Below the pieces are notes generated by a model. The model was not told where the DNA came from. It ran no database searches and saw only the letters and a program-made list of their open reading frames with translations. Positions 52,961 through 62,852 of a stretch of 64,000 nucleotides of DNA are shown piece after piece (position 1 is the stretch's first letter; every line of letters begins with the position of its first letter). The DNA is from Achromobacter sp. Marseille-Q4962 (GTDB lineage: Bacteria; Pseudomonadota; Gammaproteobacteria; Burkholderiales; Burkholderiaceae_B), in the NCBI RefSeq assembly GCF_943737005.1, contig NZ_CALSFU010000017.1, forward strand, positions 62,001-126,000, read 5' to 3'. Position numbers and translations under genes: made by a program.

Positions 52961-53629
52961 ATGCACTTCGCCGGGCAAGAATCGCACTCCCCCCGCCAAT
53001 CCTGGCTAATGCGCGGCGCCTGCCTGGCGCTGTTCATGCTGCTCACCGCGTGCGGCTTCGCCATGCGCGGCGTCACGCCGCTGCCCTTCGACACCCTGTA
53101 CGTGGGGCTGCCCGACACCACGCAATTCGGCGCCGACGTGCGCCGCGCCATCCGGGCGGCCTCGCCCGACACCAGGCTGGTTTCCACGCCCAAGGAGGCG
53201 CAGGCCATCCTGCAGCAGGTCAACGACGTGCGCACGCTGCGCGAGGTGTCCCTCAACGCCCAGGGCCGCGTCGAGGAATACGAGCTGGGCATCAACTACA
53301 CGTTCCGCCTCATCGACGCCAAGGGACGCGCGCTGATCCCCGACACCACCCTGTCGATCTACCGCGAAATGCCCTACGACGACCAGGTGGTGCAGGCCAA
53401 GCAGGGGCAGATCGAAACCCTGTACAAGGCCATGCAGCGCGACCTGGTGTCGCGCCTGCTGCGCCGCCTGACCGCGCCGGAGGTGCACAAGGCCATGGAA
53501 ACCGTCGAAGACCGCACCGAGAACGGCGAGGCGCCGGTCTACGACCCCAACGAAGTCCAGCAGCCCCAGCGCCGCACGCCCACGCCCTGGAACACGCCGT
53601 CCACCATGGACCCGGCGCAACTGCGCTGA
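52961..53629 (+). CDS. lptE: LPS-assembly lipoprotein LptE
   Basis: 222 residues. A lipoprotein signal peptide ends in the lipobox LTAC (Cys about 29), followed by GFAMRGVTPLPFDTLYVGLP, the LptE/RlpB signature. LptE plugs the LptD barrel in the outer membrane and helps insert lipopolysaccharide. Start chosen because GAGG lies six bases upstream; an ATG overlapping the leuS stop is 12 bases earlier. Located between leuS and holA, as in many proteobacteria. Confidence 0.93.
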   Translation: MHFAGQESHSPRQSWLMRGACLALFMLLTACGFAMRGVTPLPFDTLYVGLPDTTQFGADVRRAIRAASPDTRLVSTPKEAQAILQQVNDVRTLREVSLNAQGRVEEYELGINYTFRLIDAKGRALIPDTTLSIYREMPYDDQVVQAKQGQIETLYKAMQRDLVSRLLRRLTAPEVHKAMETVEDRTENGEAPVYDPNEVQQPQRRTPTPWNTPSTMDPAQLR

Positions 53630-53631
53630 TC

Positions 53632-54687
53632 ATGGCCCAGACCCTGGACGCGGAGCGCCTGGCCGAACACCTGCAGCGCGCGGGCGGACGGCTCGCGCCG
53701 CTGTACACCGTGTCGGGCGACGAACCGCTCCTGGTCACCGAGGCAGTGGACGCGCTGCGCGCCGCCGCGCGCGCGGCGGGCTACACCGAGCGCGTGTCGC
53801 TGGTAATGGACGCGCGCTCCGACTGGAGCGCGGTCACCGCCGCTACGCAGAGCGTCTCGCTCTTCGGCGACCGGCGCATCCTCGAGATCAAGATTCCCAC
53901 CGGCAAGCCCGGCAAGGCGGGCGCCGACACGCTCGCGCGGCTGGCCGAGCAGGCCGAAAAGCAGCCGGACGCCGACACGCTGGCGCTGGTTTCCCTGCCG
54001 CGGCTGGACAAGGCCACCCGCGAAAGCCGCTGGGTGCAGGCCCTGGCCCGCGGGGGCATGATGGTCGATGTCCCCACCATCGAGCGCGGCCGGCTGCCGG
54101 CCTGGGTGGGCGCCCGGCTGGCGCGCCAGAACCAGCGCACCGATAACGCCACGCTGCAGTGGATCGCCGACAAGGTCGAAGGCAACCTGCTGGCCGCGCA
54201 CCAGGAAATCCAGAAACTCGGCCTGCTGTACCCCGAGGGGCAGCTTGCCGCCGAAGACGTGGAGCGGGCCGTGCTGAACGTGGCCCGCTACGACGTCTTC
54301 GGCCTGCGCGACGCGATGCTGGCGGGCGATACGGCCCGCACCATCCGCATGATCGACGGCCTGCGCGCCGAAGGCGAGGCCCTGCCGCTGGTGCTGTGGG
54401 CGGTGGGCGAGGAAATCCGCCTGCTCGCCCGGGTGGCCGAAGCGCGTGCGCTGGGCCAGGACGCGGGGGGCCTCATGCGCCGCCTGCGCATTTTCGGCGC
54501 CCACGAACGCCTGGCCATGCAGGCGCTGTCGCGCGTGCATCCCAACGTCTGGCCCGCGGCCGTGCAGCACGCGCACGAAGTCGACCGCCTCATCAAGGGG
54601 CTCTCCGTGCCCGGCAGGCTTGCCGACCCCTGGGAAGAAATGACGCGGCTCGCCCTGCGGGTCGCCGCCGCCGGCGGGCGGCCGTGA
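53632..54687 (+). CDS. holA: DNA polymerase III delta subunit
   Basis: 351 residues. Clamp-loader delta with an N-terminal motif [20 protein letters not shown] and a degenerate AAA+ fold, then a C-terminal collar domain ending near [15 protein letters not shown]. Delta opens the beta clamp for loading. Starts two bases after the lptE stop, so they are coupled. Confidence 0.95.
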   Translation: MAQTLDAERLAEHLQRAGGRLAPLYTVSGDEPLLVTEAVDALRAAARAAGYTERVSLVMDARSDWSAVTAATQSVSLFGDRRILEIKIPTGKPGKAGADTLARLAEQAEKQPDADTLALVSLPRLDKATRESRWVQALARGGMMVDVPTIERGRLPAWVGARLARQNQRTDNATLQWIADKVEGNLLAAHQEIQKLGLLYPEGQLAAEDVERAVLNVARYDVFGLRDAMLAGDTARTIRMIDGLRAEGEALPLVLWAVGEEIRLLARVAEARALGQDAGGLMRRLRIFGAHERLAMQALSRVHPNVWPAAVQHAHEVDRLIKGLSVPGRLADPWEEMTRLALRVAAAGGRP

Positions 54688-54790
54688 AGCCCTGCGCCGC
54701 CCGGCCGCCGCAGGCTCCATCCCGCGGCCGGATACACTATTCCTTACTCCGGCGGCCGCGCGCCGTCACCTTTTTCTGAACGACGCTGTC

Positions 54791-56056
54791 ATGTCCTCGT
54801 CTTCCATCGAACAAGCCATGCTCGCCCTGGGCGAGAACGCCCGCCGGGCCTCCCGCGCCATGATGCGCGCCAACAGCGCGGCCAAGAACCAGGCCCTGCT
54901 CGCCATGGCCGACGCCCTGGCGGCCAGCCACGACGACCTCAAGGCCGCCAACGAAAAAGACCTGGCCGCCGCCCGCGCCAACGGCCTCGAACCCGCGCTG
55001 CTGGACCGCCTGGCCCTCACCGACAAGACGCTGGCGCAAATGGCCGAGGGCCTGCGCCAGATCGCGGCCCTGCCCGACCCGGTGGGCAGCATCACCGCCA
55101 CCACCGTGCGCCCCAACGGCATGCGCGTGGCGCAGATGCGCGTGCCGCTGGGCGTGATCGGCATCATCTACGAGTCGCGCCCCAACGTCACCATCGACGC
55201 CGCGGCCCTGTGCCTGAAATCCGGCAATGCCGCCATCCTGCGCGGCGGCAGCGAGGCGCTGCACTCCAACATCGCCCTGGGCCGCATCGTGCAGACCGGA
55301 CTGGCCGCGGCCGGGCTTCCGCAGGACGCCGTGCAGGTCGTCGCCACCACCGACCGCGCCGCCGTCGGCAAGCTCATCACCATGACCGAGCACATCGACG
55401 TTATCGTGCCGCGCGGCGGCAAGGGCCTCATCGCACGCCTCTCGCAGGAGGCACGCGTGCCGCTCATCAAGCACCTGGACGGCAATTGCCACGTCTACAT
55501 CGACGCGGCGGCCGACCCCGACAAGGCCCATGCCATCGCCTTCAATGCCAAGACCTACCGCTACGGCATCTGCGGCGCCATGGAAACCCTGCTGGTGCAT
55601 GCGGTGGCCTCGGTGTCCATCCTGCCCAGCCTGGCCGCCGCCTTCGCCGAGCACGGCGTCGAGCTGCGCGGCTGCCCGCGCACCCTGGCCCTGCTGCCGC
55701 ATGCCAAACCCGCCACCGACGAAGACTGGGCCACGGAATATCTCGGCCCCGTGCTGGCCGTGCGCATCGTCGATTCGCTGGACGAAGCCATCGAGCACAT
55801 CGCGCGCTGGGGCTCGGGCCACACCGACGCCATCGTCACCGAAGACCTCTCTTCGGCACAGCGCTTCCAGCGCGAAGTCGATTCCAGCTCGGTCTACGTG
55901 AACCTGCCCACCTGCTTCGCCGACGGCTTCGAGTACGGGCTGGGTGCGGAAATCGGCATCTCCACCAACCGCCTGCACGCGCGCGGCCCCGTCGGCCTGG
56001 AAGGGCTCACCACGCTCAAGTGGGTGCTGACCGGCGAAGGCCAGACGCGCGGCTAA
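54791..56056 (+). CDS. proA: Gamma-glutamyl phosphate reductase
   Basis: 421 residues, full length. Reduces gamma-glutamyl phosphate to glutamate semialdehyde with NADPH in proline synthesis. Motifs: [36 protein letters not shown] and the active-site cysteine in [11 protein letters not shown]. The end has [20 protein letters not shown]. About 100 bases after holA. Confidence 0.96.
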   Translation: MSSSSIEQAMLALGENARRASRAMMRANSAAKNQALLAMADALAASHDDLKAANEKDLAAARANGLEPALLDRLALTDKTLAQMAEGLRQIAALPDPVGSITATTVRPNGMRVAQMRVPLGVIGIIYESRPNVTIDAAALCLKSGNAAILRGGSEALHSNIALGRIVQTGLAAAGLPQDAVQVVATTDRAAVGKLITMTEHIDVIVPRGGKGLIARLSQEARVPLIKHLDGNCHVYIDAAADPDKAHAIAFNAKTYRYGICGAMETLLVHAVASVSILPSLAAAFAEHGVELRGCPRTLALLPHAKPATDEDWATEYLGPVLAVRIVDSLDEAIEHIARWGSGHTDAIVTEDLSSAQRFQREVDSSSVYVNLPTCFADGFEYGLGAEIGISTNRLHARGPVGLEGLTTLKWVLTGEGQTRG

Positions 56057-56209
56057 GCGCGTGGCGCGCCCCGGCTGACACATGCCTGAACATGCGGGCC
56101 GCGGCGCGTGTGCGTCGACGCTTCACTACAATAAGTGCGGGCATGCGCCCGCCGCGAGCCCGCGAATTTCCATCTTTGCCCGGCACTGCCGCACCCAACC
56201 GAGATTCCC

Positions 56210-56590
56210 ATGCACACTCCCGCCATGTCCATGGCTTTCAGCCTTTTCGTGCTTTGCTTCATTACCTGCGCGATCAGCGGCATCGTCCTGTTCTTCTTCA
56301 AGGCGCGGCAGATCAACGAGACGCTCAAGCACCCTTACCTGCAGCACCGGCCGTTCGGCGGCTATCCGCTGTCCATCCAGGCGGCGATCATGCTGGATTA
56401 CTTCTTCCGCATCCTGTTTCCACGCAGCCGCTTCTGGCTCATCGGCAATGCCAACACCCTGCTGGCCCACGTCGATCCCAAGAAGGTTCCGCTCTCGCTC
56501 AAATGGCCCGTGGTCGGATTCTGGGGCGGCTGCTGGCTCGGCATCGTCGCCATGATCGTCCTCTGGGCGCTGATTTTCCTGGGAGCCTGA
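56210..56590 (+). CDS. Conserved small membrane protein
   Basis: 126 residues. Hydrophobic helices at about 6-30 (AFSLFVLCFITCAISGIVLF) and about 98-124 (VVGFWGGCWLGIVAMIVLWA) flank a cytoplasmic-type basic region with RQINETLKHPYLQHRPFGGY. I do not recognise a named family. The ribosome site is weak (GAGA), and an internal ATG at codon 8 is an alternative start. The stop lies four bases before the hydratase gene, suggesting one transcript. Confidence 0.72.
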   Translation: MHTPAMSMAFSLFVLCFITCAISGIVLFFFKARQINETLKHPYLQHRPFGGYPLSIQAAIMLDYFFRILFPRSRFWLIGNANTLLAHVDPKKVPLSLKWPVVGFWGGCWLGIVAMIVLWALIFLGA

Positions 56591-56594
56591 TGCC

Positions 56595-57377
56595 ATGCAG
56601 ATCCGCATCGAAGACTATGCCGGCAGCCTGGACGCCGCGCGCTACCTGCTGGCCGCGCGCGATGCCGGCGCCGCCGGCTCCCGCATTCCGGCCGAATGCC
56701 GTCCGCAGACCCTGGGCCAGGCGTTTGCCGTGCAACAGCGCACGGCCGAGCTGCTGCTGGGCCGCGGCGACGCGATCGGCGCCTGGAAAAGCTCCCTGCC
56801 CTCGCCGGAAAAAACCGTGGTCGCGCCCATCTACGCCTCCACGATCTGGCGCGCCGAAGCCGGCCCGGTGCCGGCGCACACGGCCGCGCCCCGCATCGAG
56901 CCCGAAATCGCCTTCGAACTGCGGCAGGATCTGCCGCCGCGTCCCCAGCCCTACACCGAGGCCGAGGTGGACGCCGCCCTCGGCGGCGCCCGGCTCGCGC
57001 TGGAAGTGCTGGGCTGCCGCTACGCCGCGCCTGAGCACGCCAGCCTGCCCGAGCTGCTGGCCGACCACATGTTCAACCACGGGCTCATCCTGGGCCCGCG
57101 CATCGCCTCCCCGGACGCCGCGCCCGGCAGCATGAGCATCACCCTGCGCATCGACGGCCAGGAAACCGAGCAGCACGCGGGCATACACCCCAACGCGCAC
57201 CCCCGCGCCGGCCTGTACTGGCTCGCCAACTTCCTGCGCGAACAGGGACTGGGCCTGCGCGCCGGCCAGCACGTCATCACCGGCTCGTACGCCGGCTTCC
57301 TGGAGGTGCCCGTCAACCGCGCCATCGAACTGGTCTACGGCGACCTCGGCGCCCTGTCGCTGCGCATGGCGGCCTGA
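56595..57377 (+). CDS. 2-keto-4-pentenoate hydratase/fumarylacetoacetase-family protein
   Basis: 260 residues of the FAH superfamily, MhpD-like half. The metal-binding acidic motif is in PRIEPEIAFELRQDLP; later segments include NHGLILGPRI and GDLGALSLRM. Typical reactions are hydration of 2-hydroxypenta-2,4-dienoate or decarboxylation of 2-oxo acids in aromatic degradation. It has no aromatic pathway neighbours here, so its substrate is open. Confidence 0.85.
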   Translation: MQIRIEDYAGSLDAARYLLAARDAGAAGSRIPAECRPQTLGQAFAVQQRTAELLLGRGDAIGAWKSSLPSPEKTVVAPIYASTIWRAEAGPVPAHTAAPRIEPEIAFELRQDLPPRPQPYTEAEVDAALGGARLALEVLGCRYAAPEHASLPELLADHMFNHGLILGPRIASPDAAPGSMSITLRIDGQETEQHAGIHPNAHPRAGLYWLANFLREQGLGLRAGQHVITGSYAGFLEVPVNRAIELVYGDLGALSLRMAA

Positions 57378-57401
57378 GCGCGGGCCGGATGCGGGCCGCG
57401 C

Positions 57402-58814
57402 TCAGGCCCGCGGCTCGGCGATGGACACCGGCGGCCCGGCCGCCTCGATGGCCTCGCCCGCCGCAAGGCAGAGATCTTCGCGGTAGCGCCCCGCCAGGAT
57501 CTGCACGCCGACCGGACTGGCTCCTTTCGGCCCCATGGCCTGCCCCGTGGCCACCGACAGCCCCGGCAGCCCCATGAACGGCACGCCGATCTGCGGCATC
57601 TGTGCGCGCCATACGCGCGCGTAGGCGGCCTCGCCCTGCAGGTCCAGGTCGTCCTCGAACGGCAACTCGGCGGACACGGGCAGCAGCAGCACGGCATACT
57701 CCGCGAAAAACAGCTCCCAGAGGCGGGTCAGCGTGGCGCGGCGCGTCAGCAGCGCCGTATACGCGGCCAGGTCCATGCCCGCCGCCAGCCCGCGCTGGCC
57801 CTCCAGCGCCGCCAGCGCGCCCGGGTCGCCCTCCTTGCGCGCCGCCTCCAGCATGGCCTCGTAGCCGTCGGCCAGCCACATGCGGACCTGCAGCTCGGAA
57901 GCCTCGCGCAGGGGCGGAATATTCTCCACCGTGTCCACCGTCCACCCCGCCTCGCTCAGCTTGCGCGCGGCGTCCTGCAGGGCCTTCACCACCGCCGGCT
58001 CGGGTTCCAGCCCGTCCGGATTCAGGCTCAGCGCCGCGCGGCGCGGCGCCGCGGACCCCGTTAGCGGCGCCGGCACCCACCACGGATCGCGCGGATCGGG
58101 CGCCGCCATGGCCGCCAGCGCCAGGCGCAGGTCGGCGATGCTGCGCGCCAGCGGACCGGACACGGCGGTAATCTGGCCGCCCAGTGAGCGTTCCGGCAGC
58201 GAGGCGTTATACGCCGCCACCCGCCCCAGCGTCGGGCGCAGCCCGTGCACCCCGCAGGCATAGGCCGGATAACGGATGGAGCCCGCGATGTCGGTGCCGT
58301 GTGCGAGATGGCCGATGCCGCTCGCCACTGCCGCCGCCGCGCCTCCCGAGGAGCCGCCCGGCGTCAGCGCCCGGTTGCGCGGGTTGCGGGTATGGCCGTG
58401 CAACCGGTTTCCGGTAAACCAGCGCAAGGAGAAAGCGGGCGTATTCGTGCGCCCCAGCACCACCGCGCCGGCGCGAAGCAGGTTGTCCACCACCGGACTG
58501 TTCACCGCCGCGATCGTATGCGCCTGCAGGCGTACGCCGTTGGTCGTGGCATGCCCGGCCTGGTCCACGTTGACCTTCACCGTGACCGGCACGCCCGCGA
58601 GCGGCCCGGGATCCCGGCCGTCCGCCAGCGCCGCGTCCACCTGGCGGGCACGCTCCAGCACCTCCTCGGGGCGGCAGTCCACCACCGCGTTTATCAGGGG
58701 ATTGACCGCATCCAGCCGCTCCAGCGCGCTGCGCGCGGCCTGCGCCGCGGATACTTCGCGCTTGCGGATGAGCGTCGCAAGCTCCGTTGCGGACAAACGC
58801 CAAAGATCGGACAC
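57402..58814 (-). CDS. Amidase of the amidase-signature family
   Basis: 470 residues starting with GTG, which has AGGAG six bases upstream; an upstream ATG in frame lacks a site. The Ser-cisSer-Lys triad is complete: Lys80 in VPVTVKVNVD, Ser155 in GGSSGG, and nucleophile Ser179 in GTDIAGSIRYPA. It hydrolyses an amide to the acid and ammonia. Single leftward gene, near a divergent LysR/MFS pair. Substrate not predictable. Confidence 0.9.
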   Translation of the reverse strand: MSDLWRLSATELATLIRKREVSAAQAARSALERLDAVNPLINAVVDCRPEEVLERARQVDAALADGRDPGPLAGVPVTVKVNVDQAGHATTNGVRLQAHTIAAVNSPVVDNLLRAGAVVLGRTNTPAFSLRWFTGNRLHGHTRNPRNRALTPGGSSGGAAAAVASGIGHLAHGTDIAGSIRYPAYACGVHGLRPTLGRVAAYNASLPERSLGGQITAVSGPLARSIADLRLALAAMAAPDPRDPWWVPAPLTGSAAPRRAALSLNPDGLEPEPAVVKALQDAARKLSEAGWTVDTVENIPPLREASELQVRMWLADGYEAMLEAARKEGDPGALAALEGQRGLAAGMDLAAYTALLTRRATLTRLWELFFAEYAVLLLPVSAELPFEDDLDLQGEAAYARVWRAQMPQIGVPFMGLPGLSVATGQAMGPKGASPVGVQILAGRYREDLCLAAGEAIEAAGPPVSIAEPRA

Positions 58815-58901
58815 GCGAGACTCCTCATTGTGTGGCCGGGCCGGTCCCGGCGCCCGGGTCAACCTTAGCGCCGGCGCCAGCCGGCCACAAGCCGCGCGCC
58901 C

Positions 58902-59774
58902 TTATTCGCCCTCGGCCTCGAACACGTCCACGATGGCGTCCGCCACCGCCCGCACCCGCGCGGTGCGATGCAGGTCGCCGTGCATGACCAGCCACAGCTC
59001 ATAGCTTTCGGTGCGCTGCGGCCACAAACGCACCAGGCCCGGATAGCGCCGCGCCATGTGCGTGGGCACCTCGCCTATGCCCAGGCCCGCCGCCACGGCC
59101 TCGATCAGCATCAGGCCGGAATTCGCCTCCAGCGCGATGTGCCCGTTGCCGGTGGGCTCGCCGCAGAACGTGTCCGACCACCCCGGCAGCACGGACTGCT
59201 GATACGCCACCAGCCTGTGCCCCGCGAAAGCCGTGCCCGGCCGGGGCTCGCCGTGCGCCTCCACATAGGCGCGCGAGGCATACAAGCCAACCTCCCTGCG
59301 CGCGAGGTGGCGGTAGATGAGGTCCGGGCTGTCGGGCCGGACATTGCGGATGGCCAGGTCGGCCTCGCGCCGGGTCAGATTGCTGAGCTGGATCGCCGCG
59401 GTCAGGGAAATGCGGATGTCCGGATGCTGCGCATGCAACCGGCGCACGGCCTCCATGACATAGAAGGCGGACACGGTTTCGGAGGCTGCCACCCGCACGG
59501 TGCCGGACAGGCGGTGGTCCAGCCCCTGCATCTGGCGCTGGAGCTGGTCGGCCGCCTGCTCCATGCGATGCGCCGCGGCATAGGCCAGCTCGCCCGCGGC
59601 GGTGGGCACGTATCCCGACGGCGTGCGCAGAAACAGGCGCGCATCCAGCGACCTCTCCAGCGCCGCCAGTCTGCGCCCCGCCGTGGCCTGGTCGATCTGC
59701 AGCAGCGCCGCCGCGCCGCGCAGCGTGCCCGCCCGGTAGATGGCCAGAAAAATGCGCGCGTTGTCCCAATCCAT
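58902..59774 (-). CDS. LysR-family transcriptional regulator
   Basis: 290 residues. The helix-turn-helix contains GTLRGAAALLQIDQATAGRR. The start MDWDNARIFLAI has GGAGG upstream and is the usual start for this LysR subgroup; the frame extends 26 codons further without support. Divergent from the DHA2 exporter, with TGCAT/ATGCA dyads between them, so it probably controls that gene and itself. Confidence 0.88.
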   Translation of the reverse strand: MDWDNARIFLAIYRAGTLRGAAALLQIDQATAGRRLAALERSLDARLFLRTPSGYVPTAAGELAYAAAHRMEQAADQLQRQMQGLDHRLSGTVRVAASETVSAFYVMEAVRRLHAQHPDIRISLTAAIQLSNLTRREADLAIRNVRPDSPDLIYRHLARREVGLYASRAYVEAHGEPRPGTAFAGHRLVAYQQSVLPGWSDTFCGEPTGNGHIALEANSGLMLIEAVAAGLGIGEVPTHMARRYPGLVRLWPQRTESYELWLVMHGDLHRTARVRAVADAIVDVFEAEGE

Positions 59775-59825
59775 GTTCCGTCCTCCGCCGGATGAGCCAC
59801 GCAAACCCGGCGACACCGTCCAGTG

Positions 59826-59881
59826 ATGCAAATATGCATTCCAATGCTGCATTCATTCTACTTTTTTGCATCTATCAAAGC
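59826..59881. promoter_or_regulatory. ATGCA/TGCAT dyad cluster (LysR operator candidate)
   Basis: ATGCA-AATA-TGCAT (59826-59839), AATGC-T-GCATT (59843-59853) and a further TGCAT (59877-59881) occur between the divergent LysR and MFS genes. Such repeated half-sites resemble LysR recognition and activation sites. Confidence 0.5.
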
Positions 59882-59925
59882 CCGTAACCTGACGCTCCCC
59901 CGCTTTCACCGCCTATGCCCGCGTC

Positions 59926-61341
59926 ATGAATACCGCCTGCCGATCCGCGGCTCTGCCCGCCAAGCCCGCCGCCACCCTGCTGCCCCTGGTCACCCTGGCC
60001 ATCGGCTTTGTCATGGCCATGCTGGACGTCACCATCGTCAACGTCGCCCTGCCGGAGATCTCCCGCAGCCTGGACGCGCCCCTCGCCCGGCTGGTGTGGA
60101 TCGTGGACGGCTACACTCTCGCCTTCGCCGCCTTGCTGCTGCTGGCCGGCGCCTGCGCCGACCGCTGGGGCGCCAAGCCGGTCTACCTGGCCGGCCTGGC
60201 CGTCTTCGTCGTGGCGTCGGCCCTGTGCGGCGCCGCGCCCGACGCATCCACGCTGATCGCCGCCCGCCTGCTGCAAGGACTGGGCGCCGCCCTGTTCATG
60301 CCCAGCTCCCTCAGCCTGCTCACGCACGCCTACCAGGAAGACGGGCTGCGCAACCGCATGCTGGCGGCCTGGTCCGCCATCGTCGCGGTGGCCGGCGCGG
60401 CCGGGCCGCTGGCGGGCGGCCTGCTCATCGACCGGTTCGGCTGGCGCGGCGTCTTCCTGGTCAACATCCCGCTGGGTCTGGCCGGACTCTGGCTCGCGCA
60501 GCGGCACATCCTGCCCGCGCCGCGCCGGCCCAGGTCGCTCAATCCGCTCAGCCACCTGCTCGGCATCGCCATGCTGGGCGCGCTGTGCTTCGTGCTCATC
60601 CAAGGCAACGTCTACGGCTGGACGTCGGCCCCGATCGCCTTCGCCGCCGCGGCGGGGCTGGGCGCCGGCATCCTGCTCGCGCGCCGCGAACGCCGGCACG
60701 CATCGCCCATCCTGCCGCGCGCGCTCTTCGCCACGCCACGCTTCGCCGCCGCCAACGGCGTCGGCCTGCTCATCAACCTGGGCGCCTATGGACAGTTGTT
60801 CCTGCTCAGCCTGCTGCTGCAGCAGGCGCGGCATCTCGATGCCCTGCAGACCGGCCTGCAGCTGGTGCCCATGCTGGCCGTGTTCTCGCTCGGCAGCCTG
60901 TTGTCGGGCCGTCTGTCGGCGCGCTGGACGCTGACGGCCGTCATGCTGGGCGGTCTGTCCGCCGCCACGCTCGCCGCCCTGGCCGGGGCAGCGGCCATCA
61001 CGCCCAACATGCCCTATCCGCTCCTGGCGGCCCTGGCCGCCCTCAGCAACCTGGGCGTCAGCCTGGCCGTCCCCGCCATGACCGCCACCGTCATGCAGAT
61101 CGCCGGCGCCGTCCATTCCAACGGCGCGGCAGCCGCCTTGAACGCCAACCGGCAATGCGGCGCACTCATCGGCGTGGCCCTCATGGGCACCATTCTCCAC
61201 GCGCTGCCCCGCTGGCAGGAAGCCCTGCCCGTCGCCTATGCCGTCATCACCCTGAGCTTCGCCCTCGCCCTTGCGCTGGTCTGGCGCTACCTGCGCAACG
61301 GGTCGGCGGCCCAGGTCCGGACTGGAGCGGCCGTACGCTGA
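59926..61341 (+). CDS. MFS transporter of the DHA2 family
   Basis: 471 residues with about fourteen membrane helices. Motif A-type loop CADRWGAKPVYLAGLAVF and the early MAMLDVTIVNVALPEI segment are diagnostic of DHA2 drug/proton exporters (EmrB/SmvA type). Its stop codon is directly followed by a 10-bp tandem repeat. Likely regulated by the divergent LysR protein; substrate unknown. Confidence 0.9.
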   Translation: MNTACRSAALPAKPAATLLPLVTLAIGFVMAMLDVTIVNVALPEISRSLDAPLARLVWIVDGYTLAFAALLLLAGACADRWGAKPVYLAGLAVFVVASALCGAAPDASTLIAARLLQGLGAALFMPSSLSLLTHAYQEDGLRNRMLAAWSAIVAVAGAAGPLAGGLLIDRFGWRGVFLVNIPLGLAGLWLAQRHILPAPRRPRSLNPLSHLLGIAMLGALCFVLIQGNVYGWTSAPIAFAAAAGLGAGILLARRERRHASPILPRALFATPRFAAANGVGLLINLGAYGQLFLLSLLLQQARHLDALQTGLQLVPMLAVFSLGSLLSGRLSARWTLTAVMLGGLSAATLAALAGAAAITPNMPYPLLAALAALSNLGVSLAVPAMTATVMQIAGAVHSNGAAAALNANRQCGALIGVALMGTILHALPRWQEALPVAYAVITLSFALALALVWRYLRNGSAAQVRTGAAVR

Positions 61342-61386
61342 CTTGCGCTGGCTTGCGCTGGCTTGCGCTGGCTTGCGCTGGCTTGC
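61342..61386. repeat. 10-bp tandem repeat after the MFS gene
   Basis: Four perfect copies of CTTGCGCTGG plus a partial fifth, starting at the base after the MFS stop codon. Possible slippage locus. Confidence 0.92.
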
Positions 61387-61526
61387 CGCGCCTGCGTGCG
61401 GAGCCGCCCGCCCCGATTGCCGGCCGCGCCGGCTTCTTCCGTCCCGTCTTCCAGGCCGCGCCCGCATGGCAGCGACCGGCGGTTTGCTTCACAATGCGCT
61501 TTCGCCCCGCATAGAGGAGACCTTGC

Positions 61527-62471
61527 ATGTCCCACATCACCGCAACTCCCTCCGTCCGCCGCGTGGCCGTCGTAGGGGCCGGAACCATAGGCGCCAGTTG
61601 GGCCGCCCTGTTCCTCGCCCGCGGCCTGGAAGTGGTGGTCAGCGACCCGGCCCCCGATGCCGAAACGCAGACCCGCGCGCGCGTGGCCGAGGCCTGGCCA
61701 GTGCTCGAAAAGCTCGGGCGCATCGTGCGGGGCGCCAGCCCCGATGCCCTCCGTTTCGAGCCCGACCTGGATGCCGCGCTCGCCGGCGTCGACTTCGTCC
61801 AGGAAAACGCGCCCGAACGCGAAGATTTCAAAACCGCCCTCTTCGCCCGCATGGACGCCGCACTGCCCGCGCACGCCATCGTCGCCTCCAGCTCGTCAGG
61901 CCTCATCATGAGCCGCCTGCAATCGCAATGCAGCCACCCCGAACGCTACGTCATCGGCCATCCCTTCAATCCGCCCCACCTCATTCCCCTCGTCGAGGTC
62001 GTGGGCGGGAACCAGACCAGCCCCGACGCCATCGAGCGCGCCATCGCCTTCTACCGCAGCCTGGGCAAGCACCCCATCCGTCTTAACAAGGAAGTGCCGG
62101 GCCACATTGCCAACCGCCTGCAGGCCGCGCTCTGGCGCGAGGCCATCCACCTCGCCGCCGAAAACGTCGCCAGCGTGGCTGACATCGACGCCGCGGTGTC
62201 GCAAGGCCCGGGCCTGCGCTGGGCGCTCTTCGGTCCGCACATGACCTTCAACCTCGGCGGCGGCGCCGGCGGGCTCTCGCATTTCATGGATCATCTGCTG
62301 GGACCGGTCCAGACCTGGTGGGCCGACCTCGGCGCCCCGGAGGTCACACCGGAACTGCGCCGGCAGCTGATCGACGGCGTCAACGCCGAAGCCGGCGGCC
62401 GCAGCCTGGCCGAGCTCGCCGCGCAACGCGATTCCCAGCTCACGGCCCTGCTCAAGGCCCTCGAGCGCTGA
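61527..62471 (+). CDS. 3-hydroxyacyl-CoA dehydrogenase / carnitine dehydrogenase-like protein
   Basis: 314 residues. NAD-binding motif VVGAGTIGASWAALFLARG is followed by the acidic residue in SDPAPDA. The catalytic His lies in YVIGHPFNPPHLIPLVEVVG and the adjacent motif is SSSSGLIMSRLQ. The single-domain length and the GHPFNPP motif match L-carnitine dehydrogenase-like and short 3-hydroxyacyl-CoA dehydrogenases. AGGAG lies upstream of the ATG. Single gene; substrate undetermined. Confidence 0.86.
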   Translation: MSHITATPSVRRVAVVGAGTIGASWAALFLARGLEVVVSDPAPDAETQTRARVAEAWPVLEKLGRIVRGASPDALRFEPDLDAALAGVDFVQENAPEREDFKTALFARMDAALPAHAIVASSSSGLIMSRLQSQCSHPERYVIGHPFNPPHLIPLVEVVGGNQTSPDAIERAIAFYRSLGKHPIRLNKEVPGHIANRLQAALWREAIHLAAENVASVADIDAAVSQGPGLRWALFGPHMTFNLGGGAGGLSHFMDHLLGPVQTWWADLGAPEVTPELRRQLIDGVNAEAGGRSLAELAAQRDSQLTALLKALER

Positions 62472-62852
62472 CCGTCAGCCGGACCTCGGACAGCCTCGCA
62501 GCGCTCCCCCGGCGGCATGCAGCTCGTTGCTTGCCGCTTGCCGCTGGCTATTGGCTGTTTGCTGCGAGCAGATCATTGTCATCCGCAATCGGCCAACCGA
62601 GCACGGCAATCCTGCGCCGAATTCGGTTAGCCGCACCCGCTTTGCCGTACCCGCTTTGCCGCACCCGATTTGCCGGATGCGATGAACCGGGTGCGGCTTG
62701 CCGGACGCGACTTGCCGAATTCGTCTGCCGCGTTCCGTTTGCCGCAGGCCGCCCTCGCCCCGGACTGCTATTCTGTTCTCCCGGCGCCGGCTCGCTGCCC
62801 CCCGTCGGCCGCCGTCCGCCTCCATGATGCCCGCAACCCAGGAACCTCCTTC
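62472..62852. repeat. Spacer with 7- and 14-bp periodic degenerate repeats
   Basis: Two stretches are visible: heptads at 62530-62571 (CTTGCCG, CTTGCCG, CTGGCTA, TTGGCTG, TTTGCTG, CGAGCAG) and 14-mers at 62583-62741, best conserved at 62631-62672 as CCGCACCCGCTTTG, then two variants. No gene seen in the spacer. Confidence 0.75.

Noticed and set aside
62583-62741. Possible CRISPR-like array
   Set aside because: The units are contiguous 14-mers without spacers, and no cas genes lie nearby.
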